Shown: piece by piece, positions 1 to 6,585 of the stretch | Layout of the letters: every line of letters starts with the position of its first letter | Position numbering within the stretch: the stretch's first letter is position 1 | Assembly: GCA_030646595.1 (NCBI GenBank) | Contig: JAUSKS010000216.1 | Coordinates: 1 to 8,460, forward strand | Reading direction: 5' to 3' | DNA from: Gallionellaceae bacterium | GTDB lineage: Bacteria > Pseudomonadota > Gammaproteobacteria > Burkholderiales > Gallionellaceae | DNA length: 8,460 nt | Program-made: the position numbers and the translations under genes | Notes under the pieces: generated by a model | Seen by the model: the letters and a program-made list of their open reading frames with translations, nothing else | The model's database searches: none | Told to the model about the DNA's origin: nothing

Positions 1-1418
1 TGCTGGAAGAATGGATGCGCAGCTATCAGCCACAAGAGCTGTTTGATAAATCCGGCGCGCTCAAAGCAGAGCTGGCCGCACTTGCTCCTGCGGGCAACCG
101 GCGCATGGGGGCTAATCCGCATGCCAATGGCGGCACATTGCTCAAGGATTTGCGCCTGCCGGATTTTCGCGATTACGCAGTTGCCGTTGCCGCGCCCGGT
201 GCGACCGAGGCGGAATCCATACGTGCAATGGGAAATTTTTTGCGCGACGTGATGCAGCTCAATCGCGAGACGCGCAATTTTCGCGTGGTTGGGCCGGATG
301 AAACCGCATCCAATCGTCTCGGCGCCTTGTTTGAAGTGACGGATCGCGCTTGGCTCGCCGAACGCCTGGCAGGAGACGATCATCTGGCCGCAGATGGGCG
401 CGTGATGGAAATTCTGTCCGAACACACTTGTCAGGGCTGGCTGGAAGGTTATCTGCTGACTGGCCGCCACGGCTTGTTCTCGTGTTACGAAGCCTTCATC
501 CACATTATCAATTCGATGTTCAACCAGCATGCGAAATGGCTCAAGGTGAGCAAGGAAGTTGCGTGGCGGCGGCCGATCGCATCACTCAATTATCTGCTCA
601 CCTCGCACGTCTGGCGTCAGGACCATAATGGCTTTTCGCATCAGGACCCGGGCTTCATCGACCATGTGATCAACAAGAAGGCCGACATCATCCGCGTCTA
701 TCTGCCGCCCGATGCCAACACGCTGCTTTGTGTCACCGATCAGTGTTTGCGTTCACGCGATTTTGTTAACGTCATCGTTGCTGGCAAGCATAATGAACCG
801 CAATGGCTGAGCATGGATGCGGCAATCAAACACTGCACTGTCGGCATCGGCATCTGGGAATGGGCCAGCAATGATCAGGGCGGCGAACCGGATGTGGTGA
901 TGGCCGCCGCCGGAGACGTGCCGACTCTGGAAATGCTGGCTGCAGTCGATTTGCTGCGCCAACATGCACCGCAACTCAAAGTGCGGGTGATTAATGTGGT
1001 TGATCTGATGACCTTGCAACCGCAGGAAGAGCATCCACACGGGCTGGCTGAGCGCGATTTCGATGCGCTGTTCACCACGGACAAGCCGATCATTTTTGCC
1101 TACCATGGTTATCCGTGGCTGATACATCGTCTCACCTATCGGCGCAACAACCACAAAAATTTGCACGTGCGCGGCTACAAGGAAGAAGGCACTACCACCA
1201 CGCCATTCGACATGGCCGTGCTGAACGATCTTGACCGTTTTCACCTGGTCATGGATGTAGCCGACCGCGTGGCCAAGCTAGCCGATCAGGTCGCTTACCT
1301 GAAGCAACATATGCACAACAAGCTTATTGAACACCGTCATTACATCACGCAACACGGCCAGGATATGCCCGAAATACTGGAATGGAAATGGCCTAATACG
1401 TCGGAGAAATCATCATGA
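1..1418 (+). CDS. xfp: Phosphoketolase (xylulose-5-phosphate/fructose-6-phosphate), C-terminal part, 5' end outside the window
   Basis: Thiamine-diphosphate enzyme that splits xylulose 5-phosphate (and often fructose 6-phosphate) with phosphate into acetyl phosphate plus glyceraldehyde 3-phosphate or erythrose 4-phosphate; cytoplasmic. The frame is open from the first complete codon at base 3 ([15 protein letters not shown]), so the ATG at 15 is internal. About 471 residues are visible of a protein usually near 800. Family signatures seen: [12 protein letters not shown], the GPDETASNR block with the catalytic Glu, [35 protein letters not shown] with the conserved Arg/His, [22 protein letters not shown], and the C-terminal [17 protein letters not shown] and [14 protein letters not shown]. 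The stop codon (1416-1418) overlaps the transaldolase ATG, indicating translational coupling. No truncation or frame damage is seen. The family call is very secure; substrate preference (single or dual) cannot be read from this fragment. Confidence 0.97.
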   Translation, partial: LEEWMRSYQPQELFDKSGALKAELAALAPAGNRRMGANPHANGGTLLKDLRLPDFRDYAVAVAAPGATEAESIRAMGNFLRDVMQLNRETRNFRVVGPDETASNRLGALFEVTDRAWLAERLAGDDHLAADGRVMEILSEHTCQGWLEGYLLTGRHGLFSCYEAFIHIINSMFNQHAKWLKVSKEVAWRRPIASLNYLLTSHVWRQDHNGFSHQDPGFIDHVINKKADIIRVYLPPDANTLLCVTDQCLRSRDFVNVIVAGKHNEPQWLSMDAAIKHCTVGIGIWEWASNDQGGEPDVVMAAAGDVPTLEMLAAVDLLRQHAPQLKVRVINVVDLMTLQPQEEHPHGLAERDFDALFTTDKPIIFAYHGYPWLIHRLTYRRNNHKNLHVRGYKEEGTTTTPFDMAVLNDLDRFHLVMDVADRVAKLADQVAYLKQHMHNKLIEHRHYITQHGQDMPEILEWKWPNTSEKSS

Positions 1419-2536
1419 ACCGGCTGCGCCAGCTGGAAGCATTGGGGCAGAGTCTGTGGCTGGATTACATCGAACGGACGCTGCTGACCGAGGGTGAATT
1501 GGAGCGCTTGATCCGCGATGATGGTATCAGCGGCGTGACTTCCAATCCGGCGATTTTTGAGAAGGCGATGACACAACATGCCGAATACGATGCGACCATT
1601 GGGCAGCTGGCGCGACGCGGCCTTAATGCACAGGCAATTTATGAAGCGCTGGCGATTGAAGACGTAAGCCGCGCAGCAAATCAATTACGCGGTGTGTACG
1701 AAGCCAGTGGCGGGGAAGATGGCTATGTGAGCCTGGAAGTCTCACCGAAGCTCACCAACGATACTGCGGCGACGGTCGCCGAGGCACAGCGACTGTGGCA
1801 TCGGGTAGCGCGGCCTAACCTGATGATCAAAGTACCGGCAACGCAAGCGGGATTGCCCGCGATTCGCCAGCTGATTGCTGCGGGTATCAACGTCAACGTG
1901 ACGCTGCTGTTCAGTGTGGCGCGTTACCGCGAAGTAGCTGAAAGTTATCTTGCCGGTCTGGAAGACCGGCTGGCAAATGGCAGTGCGATTAATCATATTG
2001 CCTCGGTGGCAAGCTTTTTTCTGAGCCGCATTGACACCCTGGTTGATGGTTACCTCGACCGCGATGGCCGGGCGCAAACGAAAACTTTGCGCGGACGGGC
2101 AGCGATCGCTTGCGCGTGTCTTGCTTATCAGGAATATCAGGTATTGGTGCGCAGCGCGCGTTGGCAAGCATTGGTAGCGCACGGTGCGCGGCCGCAACGC
2201 TTGCTGTGGGCATCCACGTCAACTAAAGACCCGGCCTACGATGATGTGAAATATGTCGAGGCGCTGATCGGACCCGGCACCATCAATACCTTGCCACCCG
2301 AGACTATTGCTGCCTATCGCGACCACGGCCAGCCGGAGCTGCGTCTGGAACAGGATATGGAAATGGCGCACGCCTTGCCCGGACAGCTTGCCGCGTTGGG
2401 GATAGAACTCGACGCAGTGGGCAAGGAGCTTGAACGTCAGGGCGCGCAAAAATTTATCGAGCCCTACGAGCGCTTGCTTGCGGTGCTGGCGCAGCGCGCC
2501 GACGAACTTGCTGCTCACGATAATAGCCACGCTTGA
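1415..2536 (+). CDS. tal: Transaldolase
   Basis: Transfers a dihydroxyacetone unit between sugar phosphates (fructose 6-phosphate + erythrose 4-phosphate to sedoheptulose 7-phosphate + glyceraldehyde 3-phosphate); cytoplasmic. The protein has 373 residues, matching the longer transaldolase class found in cyanobacteria, actinobacteria and many proteobacteria rather than the ~317-aa E. coli TalB type. Seen: [17 protein letters not shown] near residues 36-52, [11 protein letters not shown] near 108-116, the Schiff-base Lys139 in [22 protein letters not shown] near 159-171, and [23 protein letters not shown] plus NTLPPET in the C-terminal third. The ATG overlaps the phosphoketolase stop by 4 bp, so the two are one operon. 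Working together, transaldolase can use the erythrose 4-phosphate from fructose-6-phosphate cleavage, as in a bifid-type shunt; which way flux runs here is inference. Confidence 0.96.
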   Translation: MNRLRQLEALGQSLWLDYIERTLLTEGELERLIRDDGISGVTSNPAIFEKAMTQHAEYDATIGQLARRGLNAQAIYEALAIEDVSRAANQLRGVYEASGGEDGYVSLEVSPKLTNDTAATVAEAQRLWHRVARPNLMIKVPATQAGLPAIRQLIAAGINVNVTLLFSVARYREVAESYLAGLEDRLANGSAINHIASVASFFLSRIDTLVDGYLDRDGRAQTKTLRGRAAIACACLAYQEYQVLVRSARWQALVAHGARPQRLLWASTSTKDPAYDDVKYVEALIGPGTINTLPPETIAAYRDHGQPELRLEQDMEMAHALPGQLAALGIELDAVGKELERQGAQKFIEPYERLLAVLAQRADELAAHDNSHA

Positions 2537-2619
2537 CCAATTCATCCGGGAACTGCGCATCGAAATTTCTAGACGGAGATCGCCGTGCACAACGATTCCG
2601 GCCTGCTCCGGAGGACTGG

Positions 2620-2838
2620 GCGCTCGCGCTGCGCCTGTCCCGCGCCACCATGAAAAATATCCGCCAGAATTTATTCTTTGCCTTCATCTACAACGTGCTG
2701 GGTATTCCGATTGTAGCGGATGTGCTGTATCCGTTTTTCGGACTGTTGCTTTCATCCATCATTGCGGCGGCCGCAATGAGTTTCAGTTCGGTGTCAGTCA
2801 TTACGAATGCGCTGAGATTGAGTCGGGTGAAAATCTAA
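2620..2838 (+). pseudogene. copA: C-terminal remnant of a copper-transporting P1B-type ATPase (CopA)
   Basis: The frame ending with TAA at 2836-2838 encodes a stretch very like the last ~70 residues of Cu(+)-exporting ATPases: [15 protein letters not shown], then two membrane helices. The first contains FAFIYN and the second [15 protein letters not shown]. The YN pair and the M-x-x-S-S pattern are the known copper-site residues of the last two helices of this family. Everything upstream that a working pump needs (metal-binding domain, actuator domain, DKTGT phosphorylation site, nucleotide-binding domain) is absent: similarity fades around base 2620 and the transaldolase stop is only 84 bp before that. 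No convincing start or ribosome site precedes it; the ATG at 2650 lacks a Shine-Dalgarno sequence, and the TTG at 2533 falls in the tal stop region. It is therefore most likely a deletion remnant. A translated two-helix peptide cannot be excluded but is not supported. Confidence 0.85.
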
Positions 2839-2845
2839 AAATTGC

Positions 2846-2997
2846 TATACATGGCGACAGAAGTCGTAGCGAGCGAGCCGACATCGGGGAAGCCCGGAGC
2901 GCAGGCACCGGAGTGTACATAGAAGTACACGAGGATGCCGAGCACCGCGCGACCCCATTTGTATGAACAGCGTTGGAGACTTATGTCGCTATGTATA
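2846..2997. repeat. 152-bp palindromic MITE-like element with 20-bp terminal inverted repeats
   Basis: Bases 2846-2865 and 2978-2997 are inverted copies that match at 18 of 20 positions (TATACATGGCGACAGAAGTC against TATACATAGCGACATAAGTC after reverse complementing). A second, central inverted repeat (GTGTAC, loop ATAGAA, GTACAC; 2913-2930) extends imperfectly to 2904-2939. Both share the same centre at 2921.5, so the whole element is one large imperfect palindrome. Each end begins or ends with TA, compatible with a TA target duplication as made by IS630/Tc1-type transposases, though this is inference from one copy. It lies 7 bp after the copA remnant stop and 3 bp beyond the phzF stop codon. 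It could act as a two-way transcription stop or as a REP-like site. It carries no convincing gene of its own. Confidence 0.75.
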
Positions 2998-3000
2998 ATC

Positions 3001-3828
3001 TCACCCTGGCAGTATCGCTGTACTCAAATTTGTGTTGAACACCACTACTGCTTGACCCGTGAGCTTGACACGCTCACCGAGCACTTCCACTTCCATGCCG
3101 CCACCGCGCGGCGAACATTGAAAAGCGCGCAGCGGATTTTTGTTGAGTCGTTCCTTCCAGAATGGCCCCAGCGCGCAATGTACTGAACCGGTCACCGGGT
3201 CTTCGTTGATTCCGGCAGCGGGGCCAAAACAGCGTGAGACAAAGTCTGCGCCTGGCCAGGCCTTGTCGTCCTTTCCCACCATGGCGGTCACGATAATGCC
3301 TCGTTTTGCGTAAGGGATCAGCGCTGCAAAATCCGGTGTGAGGCGGGTAATCTCCTGTGCGTCAATCAACAGCAGGCGATCCGGCCCCGCCATCGCTGAA
3401 TATAGCGGTGTTGATTTGAGTCCCAATGCCTGCATCAGCCCTTCAGGACAAGGCGCGGGGGTAACAGCGATGGCAGGAAAATCCAGGGTGATGCCGGAAT
3501 CAGAGAGCATTGCGCGTAGTTCGCCAGAGCGCGTCATAAAATGAACAGTATCACCGGTTTTCACCACACCTTCTTCGCGCAGTGCAAGCGTAGCGGCCAG
3601 GGTGGCATGACCGCACAAATCCACTTCCAGCTTGGGTGTGAACCAGCGCAAATTGTAGTGGCGCGCTGACGCCAGCGGATAACAAAATGCGGTTTCTGAC
3701 AAATTCATCTCGGTTGCCAACGCTTGCATCCATGATTCTGGCGCAGGGCCATGCAACAAGCAGACAGCGGCGGGATTGCCGCTGAAGGCGCGGTCGGTGA
3801 AACTGTCTATATGGTAAAGTTTGGGCAT
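3001..3828 (-). CDS. PhzF-family isomerase-like protein (phenazine biosynthesis-like)
   Basis: Member of the PhzF family, cytoplasmic proteins with the diaminopimelate-epimerase fold. Only some members isomerise a phenazine precursor; most, including probably this one, have unknown substrates, and no other phz genes are nearby. With the ATG at 3828 the product is 275 aa, normal for the family. The catalytic Glu45 (NLSETAF) and His74 (DLCGHATLA) fall at the same numbers as in PhzF, and the conserved Asp is Asp210 in GINEDPVTGSVHCAL. N-terminal YHIDSFTDRAFSGNPAAVCLL and C-terminal RGGGMEVEV are also typical. The ATG is preferred to an in-frame GTG at 3849 because GGAA stands about 6 bases before it, while the GTG has no ribosome site. 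The gene lies 61 bp downstream of the antitoxin/PIN fusion and may share its transcript. The stop codon abuts the palindromic repeat, so the last few residues may have been changed by the insertion. Confidence 0.93.
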   Translation of the reverse strand: MPKLYHIDSFTDRAFSGNPAAVCLLHGPAPESWMQALATEMNLSETAFCYPLASARHYNLRWFTPKLEVDLCGHATLAATLALREEGVVKTGDTVHFMTRSGELRAMLSDSGITLDFPAIAVTPAPCPEGLMQALGLKSTPLYSAMAGPDRLLLIDAQEITRLTPDFAALIPYAKRGIIVTAMVGKDDKAWPGADFVSRCFGPAAGINEDPVTGSVHCALGPFWKERLNKNPLRAFQCSPRGGGMEVEVLGERVKLTGQAVVVFNTNLSTAILPG

Positions 3829-3889
3829 ATTATTTCCGGTTTGCGACACTAGTGCCGGATTTTTTGTTCAGTTCCGTGACCAAGAAGGC

Positions 3890-4387
3890 TTAACGTCCTA
3901 GCACCTTTACCTGTGGCGCAATACCGTTCTGTGCCGCCACTTTCCCCAATGCCTTGTCGAAGGTGGCAAAGGCATCATCTCCGGCACTCAGCGCGAGGTG
4001 TAGCGCATCGCCGAAATTCAAGCCTTCTTCATACCAGGTCACTGCGTAGCAAATTGCCTCGAACGCTTTGGGTTTGAAGTTGGGCAAGCCCAGCAACATG
4101 TGCAGGGCTTGCACGACTTCGGCGCGGGTAGCGAGGTCACGCGCCTTTAACGCCTTGCCAATGCGGGTGCGGGTTTTTTCTTCACTCACCCCTTTTTGTC
4201 CACGCTTGGCCAACAGTCCGGCGGTTCCGGCAACTGTAGTGCGCGGAAACATCGGCAAAGGGGTAAGATGAATTTCCTTGCCCACAAAGGAAACAACAAA
4301 TTCAGTGCCCACTGCCAAATGATGTTCTTTGCGCATCTCTTTGGGAATGACGAGTTGTCCTTTGGTAGAAAGCTTTACGGTTTCCAC
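3890..4387 (-). CDS. AbrB-type antitoxin fused in frame to the C-terminal half of a PIN-domain (VapC-like) toxin
   Basis: Residues 1-~50 (VETVKLSTKGQLVIPKEMRKEHHLAVGTEF...) are a SpoVT/AbrB swapped-hairpin DNA-binding domain as in VapB-type antitoxins, followed by an antitoxin-like tail (MFPRTTVAGTAGLLAKRG...). From about residue 85 (LATRAEVVQALHMLLGLP) onward the sequence is like the second half of a VapC PIN domain: the conserved Asp in LNFGDALHLALSAG (~127) and in ATFDKAL (~144) are present. The PIN N-terminal half, with the first conserved Asp (the DTN motif) and the mid-domain Glu, is missing. The simplest reading is that one deletion removed the end of vapB and the start of vapC and joined them in frame near base 4136. 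The start is GTG at 4387: AAGGAG sits 6 bases before it, and an alternative TTG at 4417 would lie inside the predicted -10 box. RNase activity is not expected; DNA binding and autoregulation may remain. 165 aa. Confidence 0.88.
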   Translation of the reverse strand: METVKLSTKGQLVIPKEMRKEHHLAVGTEFVVSFVGKEIHLTPLPMFPRTTVAGTAGLLAKRGQKGVSEEKTRTRIGKALKARDLATRAEVVQALHMLLGLPNFKPKAFEAICYAVTWYEEGLNFGDALHLALSAGDDAFATFDKALGKVAAQNGIAPQVKVLGR

Positions 4388-4404
4388 GGCAATCTCCTTG
4401 TTTG

Positions 4405-4445
4405 GTAAGGTGAGCAATCTTACAAAATTATGTATGAAATGTCAC
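4405..4445 (-). promoter_or_regulatory. Sigma70-type promoter with candidate operator for the antitoxin/PIN fusion gene
   Basis: On the minus strand, GTGACA (bases 4445-4440, 5 of 6 to the -35 consensus) is followed after exactly 17 bases by TAAGAT (4422-4417, 4 of 6 to the -10 consensus). This predicts a start near 4410 and a leader of about 23 bases before the GTG at 4387. A short inverted repeat, GTAAG-N9-CTTAC (4405-4423), covers the -10 box. AbrB-type antitoxins commonly repress their own promoter through such sites, so this is a candidate operator, though the arms are only 5 bp. Confidence 0.5.
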
Positions 4446-4549
4446 ATTATCGCCAAAAGGAAAAATGTACCCCCGAGCAAGGCAATAGCCACATCAAAGA
4501 GCATGGCAGTAGGCCCATGCAAACACGAAAACAATCCGAGGAGAGCACC

Positions 4550-4954
4550 ATGTATGGATTTAATGTTGAAATTTCCGGCAGCTTCGAGCATGCAATCACG
4601 CGCACTATCGAAGCATTGAAAATAGAAGGATTCGGCGTATTGACGGACATAGACGTAAAGAAAACCATGCAGGAAAAACTGGGCGTGGTGGGACGGCCTT
4701 ATCGTATCCTGGGTGCTTGCAACCCACCGCTGGCGCATCGCGCACTGACTGCCGACCCGGACATTGGTTTGTTACTACCCTGCAATGTGGTAGTGCGTGA
4801 AGAAACAGAGGGACGTATCACCGTCAGCTTTATGGATCCGGTGGTTGTGCTGCAATTGACGGATAACCCTACCATCAGCGAACTTGCCCATGAAGTGCGA
4901 GGCAGACTGGAGCGAGTACGTGACCAATTGAACGATCAAGGCTTAACGTGTTAG
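4550..4954 (+). CDS. DUF302 family protein
   Basis: A 134-aa soluble protein of the DUF302 family, whose biochemical role is not established. Seen: N-terminal [42 protein letters not shown], then the family core [34 protein letters not shown] with two conserved cysteines, and VSFMDP further on. There is no signal peptide or membrane helix. The ATG at 4550 is chosen because AGGAG ends 6 bases upstream and family similarity begins right there; the frame stays open upstream to 4430, but that extension is unlike the family. It is transcribed away from the antitoxin/PIN gene, with a 162-bp divergent spacer. The next gene starts 9 bp after its stop, so it may head an operon with the small basic protein and the nucleotidyltransferase. 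DUF302 proteins often occur near metal- or sulfur-related genes, but the context here does not fix a function. Confidence 0.92.
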   Translation: MYGFNVEISGSFEHAITRTIEALKIEGFGVLTDIDVKKTMQEKLGVVGRPYRILGACNPPLAHRALTADPDIGLLLPCNVVVREETEGRITVSFMDPVVVLQLTDNPTISELAHEVRGRLERVRDQLNDQGLTC

Positions 4955-4963
4955 GATGCACTC

Positions 4964-5191
4964 ATGAAAAAAGCACGCCCCAATGGCCCTGCAAATAGAG
5001 CGAATCCTGCTAAGGAACGCGCTCGCATTGCGAAAGTTGTAGCTGTGAAACCGTCATTCAAAAAATCGGCTCGCCGCGCTGCTTTCAGTAAGGCATCCGG
5101 CCACCTGTCGGTTGCAAATGCGATATCTCAAGCCAAGCTCATTGCTGAGGTTGATCCCGTCCAATTCCGCATCATTCACATGCCGGGATAA
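4964..5191 (+). CDS. Small, strongly basic protein of unknown function (75 aa)
   Basis: I do not recognise a family. The first ~45 residues are rich in Lys, Arg and Ala (MKKARPNGPANRANPAKERARIAKVV...KKSARRAAF) and look disordered or nucleic-acid binding. The last 30 (SGHLSVANAISQAKLIAEVDPVQFRIIHMPG) are mixed and could fold. No signal peptide, membrane helix or Cys motif is present. Evidence that it is a real gene: AGGA stands 7 bases before the ATG, it begins 9 bp after the DUF302 stop, and its own stop lies 2 bp before the GTG start of the nucleotidyltransferase. That packing suggests a partner protein for the nucleotidyltransferase, as in two-gene toxin-antitoxin or abortive-infection modules, but this is inferred from position only. 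Confidence 0.55.
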   Translation: MKKARPNGPANRANPAKERARIAKVVAVKPSFKKSARRAAFSKASGHLSVANAISQAKLIAEVDPVQFRIIHMPG

Positions 5192-5193
5192 CC

Positions 5194-5966
5194 GTGGCTG
5201 CCGGTTACGATTGGTTCCAGCCAAGCGACCTCCAAAAATTTTTCCACGCACTTCAGAAAGTATCTCAACCCGCCGTCCTGGTGGGGGGCAATCTCTAACC
5301 TTCTGGGTCGATTATTTTAAAATCCCGGTACCAAAAAGTGACACGCCGTATCTCACGCAGGATGCGGATGTGCTGGCCACAAAGCACGATGCCCGCATCT
5401 TCGCGACTGCATTGCGCGGAACACTCAATATCCCAAAACCAAACGACCACACTCCCAACACCGCCATTGTCACTTACAAAGCGCCGGATGGACGCACACT
5501 GTTTGTTGATTTCATGGGAACCCTGATCGGGTTGACGAACGAAGAAATCAGAAAAACCGCTGTCGAATTCGAGCATACTGCATATGGATTCATACGTATT
5601 CTTCATCCGACCCTGGTGCTCAAAAGCCGCATCGTCAACTTGCATCGCCTGCAATCCAAGCGCGACGCCAATGGCATAGAACAGGCGCGTTTAGCCATAT
5701 CGGTGGCAAAAGCATTCTTCGAAAATTACGTTTCATTGGGATTGGCTGGTAAAAACCCTGACCGCTATCTGATTGATCGAGTCATGTGGCTGGGGAAATT
5801 GGCTCTCTCAGATGCCGGAATATATGTGTATACGCAATGGAGAATTGATGTCATGGCAGCCGCACCAAATAATCTTATCGCAAACAAGAAATTCCACACC
5901 GAACATTGGCCTCGCCTCGACGCCCGCATTCAAGCCAAACGGGGAAGAAAATTAGGGCTAACCTGA
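5194..5966 (+). pseudogene. Nucleotidyltransferase-fold protein (AbiEii-like), frameshifted in a G6 tract
   Basis: Two frames together encode one 257-aa protein. Frame one starts at GTG 5194 (VAAGYDWFQPSDLQKFFHAL...QPAVLVGG) and ends at TAA 5296-5298 after 34 residues. Frame two resumes at CAA 5289 (QSLTFWVDYFKIP...) and runs to 5966. Restoring one G, or slipping back one base, in the G6 run at 5283-5288 gives LVGGQSLTFW, i.e. the GG-x-S motif of polymerase-beta-type nucleotidyltransferases. Asp57 and Asp59 (LTQDADVLATK) and a third Asp106 (RTLFVDFMG) complete the usual catalytic set. The later ILHPTLVLKSRIVNLHRLQSKR...QARLAI block is typical of AbiEii-like proteins. Such enzymes may act as toxins or phage-defence effectors by modifying RNA or protein; the target here is unknown. 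The rest of the frame is clean, so the shift may be recent, a sequence error, or programmed (the site reads G GGG GGC). A 284-aa reading from ATG 5112 gives an N-terminus unlike the family. Confidence 0.8.
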
Positions 5967-6051
5967 GCATCCCCGTAGACCTTTGTATGGCCAATAAAAA
6001 TGTACTCTCAGTCAAGTCTGAAGCCCCTAAGCACGATTAGGCCAGCCAGAT

Positions 6052-6105
6052 ATTCAATACATTTATATGCAATGTTTGAATCAAGTTTCGTTTATACTGA
6101 TTCGC
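6052..6105 (+). promoter_or_regulatory. AT-rich promoter region of the His-rich gene and metal efflux locus
   Basis: A TATACT -10-like box lies at 6093-6098, predicting a transcript that begins at or next to the ATG at 6106, but no good -35 stands 17 bases upstream (TTGAAT at 6076-6081 is only 11 bases away). Two inverted repeats overlap it: GAATCA-N14-TGATTC (6079-6084, 6098-6103) and ATTCAA-N18-TTGAAT (6052-6057, 6076-6081). The weak -35 plus symmetric sites suggest an activator- or repressor-controlled promoter, perhaps metal-responsive; the regulator is not in the window. The 5967-6051 stretch before it shows no gene I can support. Confidence 0.35.
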
Positions 6106-6489
6106 ATGAGTCGCGCTAATCGTTCTCGCCTTATCGTATTTTTTCTGCTGCCCATGCTCCTGTTGGCACAGGGCATGCGTATTTGCCTGCACGATCTGGG
6201 TAACCCCGCGCATGTTGCTGAGCACCAGCACACCACACCGCTACATTTGGAAAGTCCCTTGAGCGGTTTGCATGACCACGAAGAAGCACTGGGTGATGTT
6301 GACGTTCCATTTTCCGCCCTGATCAAGCTGTGCTCTGCGGCACTGGCATTCGCTATTGTGACCACGGTGATTTTTCTGCTGCTGGCAATGCCCCAGCGCA
6401 ACCATCGTTTCCCTGCAGACGATTCCCGATCACTTTACTTTCCTGTTCTTCATCACCTTAACCCTCCCTTGCGCGCTCCGCCGCGCTGA
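6106..6489 (+). CDS. Small His-rich membrane/periplasmic protein upstream of the efflux genes (CzcI-like in position)
   Basis: The 127-aa product has an N-terminal hydrophobic segment (residues ~9-24, RLIVFFLLPMLLLAQGM), then a loop of ~48 residues with seven His and many acidic residues (CLHDLG, AHVAEHQHTTPLHLE, LHDHEE), a second membrane helix (~73-94) and a basic tail with another HH pair. The loop is probably periplasmic and suited to binding Cu, Zn, Co or Cd ions; this is inference from composition. Small His-rich proteins encoded just before czcC (such as CzcI) are known in heavy-metal resistance operons and are thought to modulate them, but sequence identity to CzcI is not claimed. The ATG at 6106 is chosen because the hydrophobic signal begins right after it. 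Neither this ATG nor the one at 6067 has a good Shine-Dalgarno sequence, and the -10 box suggests a leaderless or near-leaderless transcript. Confidence 0.7.
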   Translation: MSRANRSRLIVFFLLPMLLLAQGMRICLHDLGNPAHVAEHQHTTPLHLESPLSGLHDHEEALGDVDVPFSALIKLCSAALAFAIVTTVIFLLLAMPQRNHRFPADDSRSLYFPVLHHLNPPLRAPPR

Positions 6490-6508
6490 CTACTCCCGTT
6501 GTATTGGC

Positions 6509-6537
6509 ATCACCCGCGCCTGAGGTGCGCGGGTGAT
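6509..6537 (+). terminator. Strong stem-loop between the His-rich gene and czcC (attenuator or processing site)
   Basis: ATCACCCGCGC (6509-6519) and GCGCGGGTGAT (6527-6537) form a perfect 11-bp, GC-rich stem with a 7-base loop. No run of T follows (next bases CGTTCGAC), so a classical intrinsic terminator is not supported. Partial read-through, transcript processing or 3'-end protection of the upstream message is more likely. It probably sets different levels for the small gene and the efflux genes. Confidence 0.5.
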
Positions 6538-6551
6538 CGTTCGACATTAAC

Positions 6552-6571
6552 GTCGTGCGCTTGCGCATGAC
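6552..6571 (+). other. Second small hairpin immediately before the czcC ribosome binding site
   Basis: GTCGTGCGC (6552-6560) can pair with GCGCATGAC (6563-6571), one pair being G-U; in practice the loop must open to at least four bases. The 3' arm ends inside the sequence bordering AAGGAG (6572-6577), so the hairpin could stack on or limit access to the ribosome site. It is weaker evidence than the upstream stem. Confidence 0.3.
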
Positions 6572-6585
6572 AAGGAGTAGTAAAA

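Noticed and set aside
753..1244. 163-aa minus-strand frame within the phosphoketolase gene
   Set aside because: Shadow of a highly conserved coding region; no start signal and no domain resemblance.
2430..2966. 178-aa plus-strand frame spanning the end of tal, the copA remnant and the repeat
   Set aside because: It crosses three unrelated elements in a different frame from tal and copA, and its product resembles no protein family.
3843..3868. CACTAGTG palindrome followed by a T6 run as a plus-strand terminator
   Set aside because: The stem is short, has no usable loop, and no plus-strand gene ends upstream of it.
4501..4520. GCATGG-N8-CCATGC inverted repeat upstream of DUF302
   Set aside because: Only 6-bp arms with no promoter box nearby; could be chance, so not listed as a regulatory site.
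4430..4549. 40-residue N-terminal extension of the DUF302 protein
   Set aside because: The ATG at 4550 has an AGGAG ribosome site and starts where family similarity begins; the extension also overlaps the divergent promoter.
5112..5288. N-terminal extension of the nucleotidyltransferase read from ATG 5112
   Set aside because: It overlaps the 75-aa gene in another frame and encodes residues unlike the family, whereas the GTG 5194 frame supplies a family-like N-terminus that joins exactly at the G6 tract.
5987..6040. A 17-codon frame starting MANKNVLSVKSEAPKHD
   Set aside because: No ribosome binding site, very short, and no recognisable family; could be a remnant but cannot be supported.
6089..6109. 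Fur-box-like sequence before the His-rich gene
   Set aside because: Only about 9 of 19 positions fit the consensus, which is near chance for AT-rich DNA.
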